Below, in pieces: positions 35,324-47,882 of a DNA stretch of 64,000 nucleotides. The notes beneath the pieces were generated by a model. It searched no databases, had not been told where the DNA came from, and worked only from the letters and a program-made list of their open reading frames with translations. Numbering within the stretch: position 1 is the stretch's first letter; every line of letters begins with the position of its first letter. Both the position numbers and the translations under genes were made by a program. Source of the stretch: Siphonodentalium dalli (lineage: Eukaryota; Mollusca; Scaphopoda; Gadilida; Siphonodentaliidae); contig CP136064.1 of assembly GCA_032622095.1 (NCBI GenBank), forward strand, positions 256,287,863 through 256,351,862, written 5' to 3'.

Positions 35324-35835
35324 CGTATAATCAACTTGTTTTATAGTATTAGTGTATACTTAATGCAGATATAAACAAATAAAAATACCGTACACATGAA
35401 GATGTTGTCCGTGTGGGATGAGGTGTGTTGACAATTAATTTGGAAATGCCGCGCCACCTCATACATGTACTATAGGCTATAGTCCCGGGTTTGGCCAATG
35501 GGTCGATAGTCGGTGTGACTATACAGAGCGTTTAGGATTTCAAGTGGGTTTCACTGATCTCTTCGTGGTATACCTGCCAGTATCTTGGGTTCTGGGACTT
35601 CTCTTCCCGATATCGTGACGTCGTATCGTTTATACCACTATATAGACATGGCAGAAAATCGCCACCATCTGCTCCTCTGGTATTTAAACAATTAAATCGA
35701 CAATATGGATAGAGAAAACCCAGATCCATCAGGACCTAAAACTCATACGTATTTCCAACAACAGACTGGGAGATGTTACAAAAAAACAAAGAAATGTTTT
35801 GGAAAACCGTTTCGCAGCCCATAAACATGATTACG
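35324..35835. other. No gene recognised (intron 1)
   Basis: No supported feature. Confidence 0.5.
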
Positions 35836-36545
35836 TAGCTAGAAGCATGGCGGCCTCCCGGGAATCCTTGCATTTTCATGCGGTGCCACTCGGTGGGCGT
35901 CCACGGGGCAGGGACGCAACCATATAACCCCTTCCAAATGTTCGATAATTAGGCTGAAGTCGTGCACGGAGCTCAACATTGCAATTTGTGTTGCTAAATC
36001 GGTTGCGTGGCCAGCACAATTGCAGTCACAAGGGAATCCTTCCGTGTATATATGGTCGTGCCCCTGTCATATATAAGATGCCCGCTCGGTGGCACCGCAC
36101 GGAAATGCCAGGATTCCAGGGTGGCCGCCATGGTTCTGGCTACGCAGCCGATTTAGTAACAAAACGTGCTATTTGGTCTCCATGCACGACTTCAGACCAA
36201 TTTTCGAATATTTTGAAGGGGCTATATAGTCACGTCCCTGCCCTATAGATGCCCGCTGGGTGGCACCGCACGAAAATGCAAGAATTCCCGGGTGGCCGCC
36301 ATGGATCTGGCTACGCAGCCGATTTAGTATCAAAAGGGGCTATTTTGACACTCCATGCGCGACTTCAGCCCTATTTTCGAAAATATGGAACGGGTTATAT
36401 GGTTGCCTCCATGTCCTATATAGATGCCCGCTGTGCGGCACCGCACGAGAATTCAAGGATTCCCTTGTGACTGCCATGGTGCTGGCCACGCAGCCGATTT
36501 AGCAACAAAAAGTGCAATGTTGAGGTCTATGCACGATACATGTAT
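35836..36545. repeat. ~172-bp tandem repeat with one inverted unit (foldback arrangement)
   Basis: Direct units begin GATGCCCGCTSGGTGGCACC at about 36079, 36249 and 36423; each continues through GTGGCCGCCATGG, CTACGCAGCCGATTTAGTA and CATGCACGACTTCAG. The unit at about 35840-36000 is in reverse orientation, so the array folds back on itself like the much larger structure at 1-5175. Confidence 0.8.
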
Positions 36546-37119
36546 CATATTTTTATCAAGGTAAAATGATCACGAAACCGTTGGGGTTAAACAAAATTAA
36601 TAATGATTTCCATATTACTACGGGACATTTACTAGAATTGGGGCAACTGTTCAAAAACTGGTTCCTTGTATACTTTTTTAGTAGAAGCATGGCATGCATA
36701 TTTTCAACATCGGAAGTGTTGTGATAAAAAAATTGCACTCTATTCCAATGTTTTAATGTCACGTGATGGCTGCCGTCTTAAGCAAAAATCAGGATATTTT
36801 CGAGGAGTTTTGTGCATGTTTTTGACCAAATCTACCCCAAATAGCCGCCATATATCCCCAAATCATCCGGTTCACTTGCCTTTATTGGTTGGAGTTAACA
36901 TTGTGGGTTGTTTAATGTGGTTTAATGTCACGTGACCTCTATGGTTGTCAGATAAAATATAGATTTATAACATTGTACGCAAGACCCGATATAGTTGAAA
37001 ACGGTCATTGTTCATTTTGCCGTTAGAGCTGTATGGCTCGTTAACCTTAATAAATTTTGTTCTATCTCTAACTCTATGGTTGTGCTAAATAATTGGACTG
37101 TATTCCAATTTTCAATGTC
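36546..37119. other. No gene recognised (intron 1)
   Basis: No supported feature. Confidence 0.5.
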
Positions 37120-37650
37120 AATCGACTAATCTAATGTACAGCATAAGAAACTCATCTGACATCCAAGTATTAAGAATAAAGTTATTCACCACCCCGCCAA
37201 CCCACCAACCAATACATAATTTCAGATCGCAGATTTTTATTCGCAATTCGACTTCCAGTTCTATGAAATGATTGTTTATGAATGAAGGATCGTCTAATCA
37301 AATACAAAAAGTTAGAAACTTATCTACGTCGGAGTTTAAAGACCAATGTTATTCGCCACCCCAAGTTTGAAGAATAAAGTTATTCGCCACCCCCAGCCAA
37401 TTCAGATCGAAGATTTTTGTTCGCAATTCCAGTTCTAAAAATGATTGTTTTTAATTGAAGGATTATCTAATAGTATGCACAAAATAACAAACTCATATGA
37501 CATCCAAGTATTGGGAATAAAGTTATTCGATACACCCCCCCCCCCAGCCCAAACCCAACCATCTTACAGAATTTTTATCGCAGATTTTTGTTCGCAATTC
37601 CACTTCCAGTTCTATAAAATGATTGTTTATGATTGAAGGCGTCTAATCTA
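37120..37650 (+). repeat. Three-copy degenerate tandem repeat, ~170-200 bp unit
   Basis: Each unit shares GACATCCAAGTATT, GAATAAAGTTATTC, a C-rich run, GCAGATTTTTGTTCGCAATT, CCAGTTCTA and AATGATTGTTT. Confidence 0.8.
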
Positions 37651-39540
37651 ATGCAAAAATAGTGGGGCGGATAGATGACAAAATCGTGAATTTTATGGTA
37701 AAAGCACAAAACTTGACAGCATGTACTACATACAAAAATAAGACATTTTGGACAGCACACTACATGTATTTGGTGGTTTGATTGTGTTATTCAATTGTCA
37801 TTTATACTCCAAGGAATGTACTATTTTAACCTACGTGCATGGACTCTAGTTATATTTGTTGTTGGTCTTCTCTTTGGCTGTTTTCATTTCATAGTCAGTG
37901 ATGGTGATATGTGAAACTCAATGTTTCTCATCTCTCACGATCCAGAACAAATCATTTAGTGAAAATGTATTGCTGTACCGATTTAAGCAAAACATGCGTC
38001 TATGTCTTAGTGCACTTTATTGTATCAAATAATTAATATCATGTCATGCCATGTCCCATCCAAATATTTCAATCCGTGTAGGTTTATACACTGAAAATGT
38101 ATTTTGAAGATTTAAAATCGGATGGTGGTCATGTCATTCCAATGTATGGATTTTGTCTTGGAGAGATCAACAGGAAGTTAACGACAAATATAACTGCACT
38201 GTGGTTCCCCGTCTGCATTTAAATCGTCAACACACCTCTGTAACTGGCTGAACCGTTTTTCATTGTTTTCAAAAATAACAACACGTTCGATACTAAGTCC
38301 CCGGAAGACTGCTAATTTCTGAAGTTGTCATATATTACAATAATACAATCATACCCCAACAGCGTGAATAACCATGACAATTGTGTCCTCAAGAACAAAA
38401 ACACATTGGAGGAGGGCAGTCTTCGATTTTTTATTGGTTATGGCACAGTATGGTGTGGACGGCTGTTTCCTGTTGCAAGTTAACGGCGATCAGTAGACAC
38501 AAAACAATAAACAAATGTTCTCGTTACAACTTGTTCTATCTAGTTACTTAACCCACAACAGCGGATCTGGGGTTAGGACGAAAAGTTGCGAACGGACGGA
38601 CGGATAGATATACATATCTCATAATATGTCTATATAAACATACATGTAAACACACCAACTTTTGTCTTTTCGGGTAAAGCATCTTGCGGAAAACCACAAA
38701 CAAAGTGGTGAAACTCGCGTCGAGAGACATGCCCTTTGGCAGATTTGTTTAAATGCAGAATAAGAATGGATTAGTGGTCCATGAGCGATACTTGTTTCTC
38801 AATGAATTGTTCCGATTGGTAACAAGGTAGTTTGACTGCATGTTCATACCACCGAATAGAGTTATCAACTAAATGACAACTGAACGACAAGATGCGCCCT
38901 TTGACCACCAATGTAGGTCTAAAACCAGGTTTAACTCGGATGTTTAAACTGGAGATGATGACTCCGGCCTATATGTTCAAACATAAAACCCATCATCATA
39001 ATTTTGCATATATACATAATAACTGCTAGTATACAATTTATATGCATACGTACAAAATGAAGCACGTAACAAATACTGCTCAGTTGTATGTATTTGATTG
39101 TATATATATCGATCATAACATGTCATACAAGTGGGTTTATTCATAGGCCATGTTAAGTGATACATGTTTATCTGGCTGGTATATATATATATGATATGCA
39201 CCACGGATACCGACCAAACATTTGGTGAAACATTTTGTCGCCATCAAATTGTTTCCATCAAGTTTCCGTTCGATTCAGGGGTGTGAGAAGGGAGGGGTAC
39301 ACACGCTATTACAAGTACTTATAATTTATGTGCACTTGACAATGGTCCGGTTTTAGTCTGAACATGTCATACCGTTACTTTCATACTTTAAGTTGTGAAC
39401 GTATTGTCTGTATGTGTATGTAGCCTTAACGATAGGAGTAGTGGCAATTTGAGCCTCACTGCCACATATTCACGATCACCTATATTGACTGGCTAATGTC
39501 GTTTTTTACCGATCCAGCAGGAAGAGAACTTTTAATGTTT
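37651..39540. other. No gene recognised (intron 1)
   Basis: The segment 37665-37700 is similar in inverted orientation to 44510-44560 (CACGATTGTGTCATCTATCC), so fragments of dispersed repeats are present. No gene. Confidence 0.45.
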
Positions 39541-39544
39541 AATT

Positions 39545-40410
39545 GAAAAACGTTGAATGAATAACTCGACACAACAAACACAAAGGGCGCTTACAATCTC
39601 CAAGACACACCTGTTGTGCTGTGATGTTGTAGATCGCTCATATGAGGTTGGTGGCCCTTTGTTGTCGCTCGATTATCGTGAAAGGTCAGATTTGTAGAGT
39701 GGTCCAAAATTAGCCTTTAGTTTATCAAACAACGTTCTATTGAAATTAAATTTCTATGGGAAATACCATAATGCCTATCGAAGCTCTCCAGGTCTACCTT
39801 GATAATGACTTTGCTTAGAATAAACTAGAACAATAAACCGTTAAATTTGCGAAACACAATGACAATTAAATTTTCTAGAAGGATGTAGCCTTTATGTCTT
39901 TTGCAAAGAAACTGGCTGATATTGACCACTTTTACACACTAATTGGTTCATTATTCTAACATCCGATCCAAGACTAACAACTCGCAAACTCTAAAATATT
40001 TAAAAAGAACGTTGAATGAGTTACTAAACACGACAAGCACAAAGGGCGTTTACTGTCCAAGACATACCTGTTGTGATGTTGAATATGTCTCTTATGAGAC
40101 TGGTGCCCTTTTTGTCGCTGGTTTATCGTGAGAGATCAGAATTGGAGAGGGGTCCATAATTAGCTGTTGGTTTATCAAACAGCGTTCTATTGACATTAAC
40201 GTTCTATAGGAAAGGCCATAGTACTCATAGAAGCTCTCCAAATCTACTTGGAAAATTGCTTTGTCTGGAATAGACTAGAAGATTAAACGGTGAAATTTGC
40301 GCACAATGGCATTCAAATTTCGAAAAGGATGTAGGCTTACGTCTTTTGCAAAGAAACTGGCTAATATTGACCACTTTTACAAACTAATTGGTTGATCGTT
40401 CTAACGTCCG
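39545..40410 (+). repeat. Tandem duplication of a decayed coding-like unit
   Basis: Units at about 39545-39975 and 40003-40410 share long stretches, for example ACAAAGGGCG, CAACGTTCTATTGA, GTCTTTTGCAAAGAAACTGG and ATTGACCACTTTTACA. Their first halves are homologous to the minus-strand sequence at 34740-35072. The second unit retains TSTKGVYCPRHTCCDVEYVS in an open frame; the first is interrupted by stops. Together with 34740-35323 this is a three-member family of unknown nature. Confidence 0.6.
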
Positions 40411-40663
40411 AACGAGTTATTCATGAACTCTAACACATTTGACGAATATGGCACTGCATGAGCATCCATGTATGCATTTCCAATGGCCTAGCGTCCAATT
40501 AGAACATTAACATAAAACGGATTTAGTGGTAAGCTAATATATATGGGTAGTGACTTCAATGTTCATTAAATATTATGATTATGTATATATATCCACATGT
40601 TTATAATTATGATGACTAGTACACTTGCTTGAAAACATAATGCTATCATGATAATGAGTATCG

Positions 40664-41083
40664 ATGAGCATACCAAGCACAATTAGTTGTCATCGATCCA
40701 GTAAATTCGCCTCTTATCGTATTATCAAGACCTCATTTGAACGAGAAAGTTACCTATCAATAACAAACCACCGAGTCATGCATAGCATCCTTCTTTTCCG
40801 AACGAGGAACCATAGACTCTCAATAGAATATGGCACGTGGACCAATGCCCCATATTCGGATAGATTATGTGCCCTCGGCAACTCAGAAATATGCGACGAG
40901 TATCATGTAATCCTTAAATGTATTGAACCCCAAGACATACGCGTACAATACCTGGGACCATACTATTATCGGAGACCAAACGCTAACAAGTTAGCAGCAC
41001 TATTCAATAACCACAACAGAAGAATTACCAAGAATCTCTCAGTTTTTATAAAAAAGGTCATTGATATATTTCGGAACTCTTGA
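40664..41083 (+). pseudogene. C-terminal fragment of a LINE reverse-transcriptase protein
   Basis: 139 codons ending at a stop. The fragment carries the conserved LINE C-terminal pattern after the RT domain: LLFRTRNHRLSIEYGTW, SDRLCALGNSEICDEYHVIL, C (compare RT.NH.L.IE.GR and C..C...I.DE.HF...C), then RVQYLGPYYYRRPNANKLAA and IKKVIDIF. No RT palm motifs lie upstream, so it is a 5'-truncated copy inserted in intron 1. It may or may not belong to the same LINE family as 24922-25640. Confidence 0.75.
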
Positions 41084-42729
41084 GGCTACATTTTCGGACA
41101 AACAAGTAACCCCCTTCAAAATATACCGTTATAATATACTTGTTTCTTACACATGTACCAACATTTTATGAAGAAGGACCCCAACACCAATACAATAGTT
41201 TATGGCTGCAGATGGGCTTATTTGATAAGCACAACAAGTAATACAATCTGATTCCTCTTGAGGCTTAATCACTTAAACCATTCAAAATCCATATCCATTG
41301 ACCGAACACGCAACCATTACGCCGAAATTAATAACAATAACACTATATATCTATCAGACAAAATATAAATATAAAAGAAGCATCTTTCCCTTCCCGCGCT
41401 CTCTCTCCATTCTCCATCTATATACCTTGTCTTTCACTCTATATTATCTCTCTCTACGTCTGTCTTACATATAACGTTTGTGTTCTATTGAAATAGTGTT
41501 CAACTATCCTTTCCCAGTGTTCAGTCAGTCGATTTTTTCAAAGCAGTCAAACAGAAACAAAAGGCCCATTGCCTATTTAAAAAAACTTAATGTCGTTATC
41601 GCGATATATAACTCGAACAAACGTCGACCAATTTGATGCATAGTTGATAAACGGATTTTCATAGCAACATCTCGGTCGTTCTCGCAAAGCGGATGTTTTA
41701 CCTGAGATATGGATTTTAAATTGTGTACTTGAGTAATCCCAGGGCGACAACTTTAAAGCACTTCAACTAAACTGATCCCTGTTCTACGACAATATCTGGA
41801 AATAAATAAAACATCGATGCTCAACTGTTGTTAAATATATATTATTATTTTTATTGGCGTACATGCGTCCTATTACCATACTGTTGGGGATAGCATTTGA
41901 ATCTACCCATATATAAAATTTATATGTTCTTACAAGTATATGACCCAATAAAAATAGATGCACAGCGAACAGTTTTTATGAGGTTTCTGGTCATTAGCAA
42001 TACATAATGGATAGAGTATGACAAACAACAGGTGATTCACCAAAATGGTTGCCATGCCAACGGTGTACGTTATTCGGATCATATTTTATCCCCATAAAAT
42101 TGACGATTGTGTCCTCTTTCCTCCCAACTAATGGTGCGGCCATTGTCAATCGGGAAGAGCAATTTCTAAGTTTAAGGGTCGCCAATTGGCCTGGTCACAT
42201 GTTTCGTAAAATCTCTCACACAAGTAATAATCAGCCTATGGATAAGATATGTGTCTCAAAATAAAGGCTATGATCTCCAGAATGTAAACAAATATCAATA
42301 TGATGCAATAAATTGAGAAAGGTTCCTCATAAAGACAAATAATAGCACATGAAGTGATAAAACACTTGACCTTTCATAAACACCTTGACTCTTGAGATCA
42401 GTGCTGGAGGTTCGTCTTGGAGAATGTATGCATGCAAGTATTATTATATAACCATATCCACCAACAAGCCCACCGTTGTCACTAAAATAATTCACATATG
42501 ATCATTTTCCAGAATTCTCAGAAACCACATACTGTTGCTATGGTAACGCCATTTTTGAGGCTACTAATCGATAAGAAGCTTATCAACAATGGTTTTCAAT
42601 GTCTCCAGTATATGGGATTTACGATTAACTACATTGCACAAAATCCCCAATTTTGTTTACGAAACCCATTTTTTTATACAAATGACAGGCTACTATGAAG
42701 AAAGTTGGAGTGTGACATGGACCGATCTT
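41084..42729. other. No gene recognised (intron 1)
   Basis: A CT-rich stretch lies at about 41396-41465. The segment 42049-42130 resembles 44440-44560 (GGTTGCCATG, AAAATT..ACGATTGTGTC), another scrap of dispersed repeat. Confidence 0.45.
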
Positions 42730-42741
42730 CCTGGAGCATCC
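42730..42741. repeat. Target-site duplication of the SINE, left
   Basis: CCTGGAGCATCC, repeated perfectly at 43051-43062. Confidence 0.95.
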
Positions 42742-43050
42742 GGGGCCTCGGTGGCTCAATCGGTTAGGGATACAACTCCAGGTCGTTTCGCCCTCCAGTG
42801 CTGGCGCTAAGGGTTCAAATCCTCATGTTTCCGTCGTGGACTTTGTAGCTCGAAATCGTTATCTGGTGGAGTTACCAGTTACTCGCCGATGGCCGGTGGT
42901 TTGCCGCGCATGGTTGACGAGTTTATCAGTCATTGAAATCACTGTTAGATTAGTCGCAAGTGTGCGGATTTCCTCCACCACTAAAACTGGCAATGTCGTG
43001 ATATGGCCTTAGTTGCTAAACCGACAATAAACCCCAATCAATCAATCAAT
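42742..43050 (+). mobile_element. tRNA-derived SINE, 309 bp, complete
   Basis: The head resembles a tRNA with a pol III A box (GGTGGCTCAATCGGTTAGG, from 42750) and B box (GGGTTCAAATCCT, from about 42811). A tRNA-unrelated body follows, with CACTAAAACTGGCAATGTCG, and a conserved 3' tail AACCGACAATAAACCCCAAT ends in a (CAAT)n repeat. A perfect 12-bp target duplication flanks it, so the insertion is young and LINE-driven. The 3' body resembles the meta-domain SINEs described in molluscs, but I cannot confirm the family by eye. Confidence 0.92.
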
Positions 43051-43171
43051 CCTGGAGCATCCAAAGGTTGCCAAGAACTATTGCGACGTGGTTGCAAGAA
43101 TGGATGCAAAAACAATTGCAAATTCTCGAGGGTATCATTACGCTGTACTGCTCTATGCAGTTGCAATTGCA

Positions 43172-43334
43172 AATATAGTAATGCCCTAAATAATCGACCC
43201 CTTAACCACATCAGAATTATGGGTAATTTTCAGGATTTAGTTGGAAATAAATATCCATATTTGCGACTAAATCCTGAAAGTTACCCATAATTCTGCTGTG
43301 GTTTGGATGTCGATTACTTAAGGCATTACTGTAA
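43172..43334. mobile_element. Hairpin MITE
   Basis: Arms of about 70 bp: AGTAATGCCCTAAATAATCG, ACCACATCAGAATTATGGGT and TTTCAGGATTTAGT are mirrored by ACTAAATCCTGAAAGTTACC, CATAATTCTGCTGTGGT and CGATTACTTAAGGCATTACT around an 18-base centre. Confidence 0.85.
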
Positions 43335-44569
43335 GTGTTGCCAAAAGTGACATGTATGCAAGATTTTCCAACTCTTTAGGGTGCGTTCACACAACTAGCA
43401 GAATTGACTGGCGATTTGTCATGAATTATTCATACTTGACTATCCATTGCACATTCTTGAATGCCACTTATCGCAGAATGAGTGTCTTCGACTGTTTTAT
43501 CCTATATTGGAGCGGCGAAATGCCACGAGTTATTGCATGATTGATTCTCATAATATATTAGAATCAAATATTTTAGCACACTTCAGTTGTATAACAACTA
43601 TATAGGGAATTACACATATCTCACGATATTGCTAATGCAAATGTAAACAATTCATATCATACCTTGTCGCACATAATTCGCACCTACGCTCGTAATAAAA
43701 ACATTTGCTTACCTCTATTTTGAAGAATTATAGTTAATATCATAAATATGTAAACTTTGCGGTACTTGTATGTTGCGCATATGATACCACAATGATTAGC
43801 AGCTTGTCAAATTGTGAGTAAGTGTTATTATAGCTGCACAAAGGTAATCGGGTAGCTCCATAGCAACGGTTGCCAAGCAGTTTTGTACCAGACCAATATT
43901 GTCCACACAGACTCGCTAAAATGATATGATATAAAGTTAACGCGGAAGATTGTCATAATCAACTTTCAGATAGTTTTATATCATAGAAATGCTTCTCGTG
44001 TCATTGTAACCATCAATTATAGTAATCAAAACAAACAACCCATTGTTTTTTTTTTGCATTATATTTACGCTATTCCATCTTCTGGCCTATTTTTTGTTTT
44101 GCAATCCTTAGAATTGTTATATATATACAGAGTGATTTATCAATTAATATTTTCTTGTCAAAGTACATTTTATAATAAAAAATGTACACACATCTCAATA
44201 AAGTGTCTATACACGCAGCCAATAATAGGGACTTTCAAACAAATGGCGGCCATTTTATCCGCCATTTTGATTCTACCCAACTATAACGGACAAATGAGTC
44301 AATGAATATATAGCCTGATCCCTTTTCAGTACAAATAGGTACATAAAACATTGTTTTTCGATCAGAAACTGAGTCATAACGATGCATACTTGTTGGGATT
44401 GAGAGAAAAACAAGATTTGTTGTCAAAACGGTTGCCATGGCAACCTTGGGCATTCTCCAGCTTGGCATGATATCAAAAATGTCTTATTTTTATATGTAGT
44501 ACATGCGTGTCAAGTTTGGTGCTTTTACCATAAAATGCACGATTGTGTCATCTATCCGCCCACTACAAA
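43335..44569. other. No gene recognised (intron 1)
   Basis: Contains GGTTGCCATGGCAACC (near 44440), also seen in related form near 59160, which suggests dispersed repeat debris. No gene. Confidence 0.45.
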
Positions 44570-45080
44570 CGCTGTATGACATTTCACCAAAAATCACCAT
44601 TTGGATTCTAGTCATATTTCCACAAGAAATGAGCAGAATTGTGCATAGTAATTGAGGTATATCATTGCTCATGAATAGTTCAACTCATAGAGCCAACATG
44701 ATCACTTTGGCTTCAAATGGCTGTCAAAATGGCGGCCAAAATATGGAAAGTGGTAAATATTGCCCCAGAGTGCCATGCAATCGATCAAAGGTCATGGATG
44801 ATGGATACAATTGGCTGTTCTGTCATATATACATTGAATACTAACATTTATGATGCATTTTGGATAAGTGTTACTATTACATTACCAAAATTATTTGAAT
44901 TTTCTCTCAAAATCGGCAAACAATAATTTTTCAAGTTTGCCCCATTTTTTCAAGTAAAATGGAACTATCTTTGGTGTTTGGTGTTTGTTTTTATCCGTCA
45001 TAAATGCGTCACAATGGCAACTATCTATGGTGTTTATTGTTTTTGTCCGGCTCAAATGGTTCACATTGATGTGTTTTTAG
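44570..45080 (+). repeat. ~1.3-kb non-coding repeat family, copy b (3' half)
   Basis: Shares GGATTCTAGTCATATTT, ATGGCTG.C.AAATGG, GTAAATATTG.CCCAG, GCCATG.AATCG and CAAGTAAAATGGAACTATCT with the inverted copy at 49180-50165 and the direct copy at 59860-60570. Confidence 0.8.
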
Positions 45081-45364
45081 AAAATCATACTCCAGCTGTC
45101 TTGCGAAATGTCCACAAAATTTGGTAGAAAAGTTTATATTTTCAAATATATCCCGGCATTTATTATCTGCTCTTCTGTAGGCCTTTTAGAAAGCCAAACA
45201 AGGAGATTAGTGAAAAACTGCCACTGGCATAAAGATTGATTGACTAATGTCATGATCACCGTTTCCTCCATGGTGCATATAAAAGGCCACCATGATGAAG
45301 AACTCTCTGACATTACCTCCCAATTAATTAACATATACTTGAGTTATTATGGAAAGTGATAGCC

Positions 45365-46055
45365 ACCAAAGGTTCAACTGTACAACTCACCCATGATAAT
45401 GCAATCATGTTATTTATACATGAACACCACACACATGACCATGTTGCCATTCACTTTATACACATACACCTCACCATGACCATACAACCACCATTGGGTT
45501 TACCCGTAAACCACACACAGGACTACACAGCCATGAGTCACCATTCAGGTACACCATGTATACTCCCACACTTCACCCATGACCATATAGTCACTTCCTG
45601 TATACATATTCACCACATTCGTGATCGTACAGTCACTTCTTGTATACATATTCTCCTTACCATTGGCCATACGCTCACTCTCTGTATATCTATTTGCCAC
45701 ATTTATGGGCATATATCCACATATATACATGTACATATGCACTGCAACCATAACCGTAGAGTACATGTAACTCTGTGTAAGCATATACTCCTGACCAATG
45801 GCCATACAACATTTGATATATACCATTGTCCCGCACAGTGGCCATTCACACACTCCAGGCTTGAATATACTCCTCACTCAAGACAATGCAGCCACAACAT
45901 TCGTGGTCATACAGTTACTCCTTGTTTAACAATTCACCTCACCATTGGCATCCAATCACCCCCTGTATGCATATTGGTCACACTCATGGCCATATAACCA
46001 ATACATATATACAATGTACATACACACCCCACCGATGCCTATTATAGAATCACTC
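45365..46055 (+). repeat. 42-bp degenerate minisatellite, left part
   Basis: Units with GACCATACAGTCACTCCTTG and TATACATATTCACC recur every 42 bp (for example 45581, 45623, 45665). Because 42 is a multiple of three, a spurious 213-codon, His-rich frame stays open across it. Confidence 0.8.
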
Positions 46056-47882
46056 CCGGGGCCTATACTACAGAATACAATTTTTGTAATAGCAGGCTTA
46101 TTTGAGCCGTACAGAAGGTGTCGAGTACTATGGACCACTGTAATCTAACAGCGAACGCGATTTCTTGTAAATCACAAAAAGACGGCAAATCGAGTACTAT
46201 CGACCACCATTCGTTGAACGCACATCTAAACATTTGTGATTTTGTCAAGGGAAATTACTCTAATGATATATGCGAATGATATGGCAATGCCTATTTGTGT
46301 CAGTTGGTGAGTGATTTAGTTGATGAATAAAGGTACATTACGTGTGACTAGTTTCCGCTACTTGGGTTATTTTGACGACAATTGCGCACGGTGAAATGTA
46401 ATTTTTTCAGTATCGTGTGGAATACTTACCATTTTCAGATGATTTATGTTACATGTTTATTAACGGTTTGTCGAAAAAGGTCGGCAAATACACACATCGG
46501 TTGCAGTTCAAATGGCCACATCAACTTTATATAGCAATATTACCAAGGACGGAACCTAATTTGTCTAGCTAGCTTTGTCTGGCTGAAATATTAGTGGGAA
46601 CATCTAGACCTTAATAGTTGAAAAGTTTGAGGTAACATGCAGCTGGAAAAATTCAACCCATGATGGAGGTGCGATGGCTGTTCTCGGACTTGGTATTTTC
46701 GACCTGTGTAAAGGATGGGTGTTCATTTGGAAATTCCAATGTGGACCAACACTCCCTCGTCCAGGTTCTCTGGGGACACCCAACCTCGATTTTAAAACAT
46801 ATATATAGCACCATCTACTTAAACTATATCTAATTCTCAGTACCTTCCATTTATACCCAACTAAGCGGCTGAATTTAGGTAAACATATGACATTTGGTTA
46901 TAACCAACACGCACTACTACATTGGTAAGTTAAGGATCGGGGGACCCCGATTTTTTCTAAAAATTCACTCATGGAACATTCTGTGTGGCACTATTGGCCA
47001 AATTAAATTGTTAAGACCACAAGGTGAACGCAAACTTTTTGAGCACGCAAATGCCATGCGGTTCAAATATGTTACATAATGTCATGGTAAATATTTGGGG
47101 TCCACTGATTATTAACGCAACTTAGCCTGAAATTAGCAGTAACTGTTTCAATACGAAATGCCACCACCCCCGATTCACCGCGTATCCGTGTACCTTCGCA
47201 CAAAGATCGTTTATATATATACGTTTGGAGCCCAAGCCCGACAACTGTAACTCTTTAATTCCATTCATAATTAAAATCTAGGCCGCTGACATGGCTATCT
47301 CCTTTCAAATCCATTGAGCGTAAACCATCTCAATGGGTTAACAATTGAGATTCCGTGACCGCATTACAAAGAACATGTACCCAGCTAATCGCACTCACCA
47401 TTTTCCGCACGGATAATCGTCGTGAAAAATCAATAATGTAGCCTGTGCATTTGTAATCTAATAATCAATTTTCACAAAAATGGTATTATTGCTGTACTAT
47501 AGAACCCACTTAGCCAGTACTTTATCATTCCGTATTGCGAATTTTTACATATTACAAAGCTGTAGCGTTCGAGTACTATGAAAACATGAACCGATGAAAC
47601 TTTCAGGCCCCCTTTTTCTCCACCAAATGCAAAGATTTTCAGGTCAAGTGAATCCCGGTATATAGATGGTTCGCCAAAAAGATCATATAAGTCATTACAT
47701 GTCAATGTATTTTGCATATAAAGAGTTTTGGGCATATGTTGAGTTTCAATCTGCAATGAAAGAAATACACTGATAGAAATACAGTCGAATACTATATAAC
47801 ACAAAATATGTATTACAAAATTAGTAAATCACAAATTAACGCTGATATTACAAAAATTGTATTCTATAGTATAGGCCCCCGG
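46056..47882. mobile_element. DNA transposon-like element with ~34-bp terminal inverted repeats
   Basis: GGGGCCTATACTACAGAATA, continuing CAATTTTTGTAATA, begins at 46058 and is found inverted, with one or two changes, ending near 47880. The element is about 1.8 kb and interrupts the 42-bp minisatellite, which resumes at once. The word TCGAGTACTAT recurs near both ends (46114, 46192, 47571). The 110-codon minus-strand frame at 47472-47804 has no recognisable transposase motif, so the element appears non-autonomous. I could not define the target duplication. Confidence 0.7.

Noticed and set aside
42742-42840. tRNA gene
   Set aside because: A and B boxes are present, but the sequence continues into a SINE body and (CAAT)n tail with a target duplication; no cloverleaf could be drawn.
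45356-45997. 213-codon His-rich frame
   Set aside because: It is a by-product of a 42-bp minisatellite whose unit length is a multiple of three.
47472-47804. 110-codon minus-strand frame inside the TIR element
   Set aside because: No transposase motif; kept only as part of the element.
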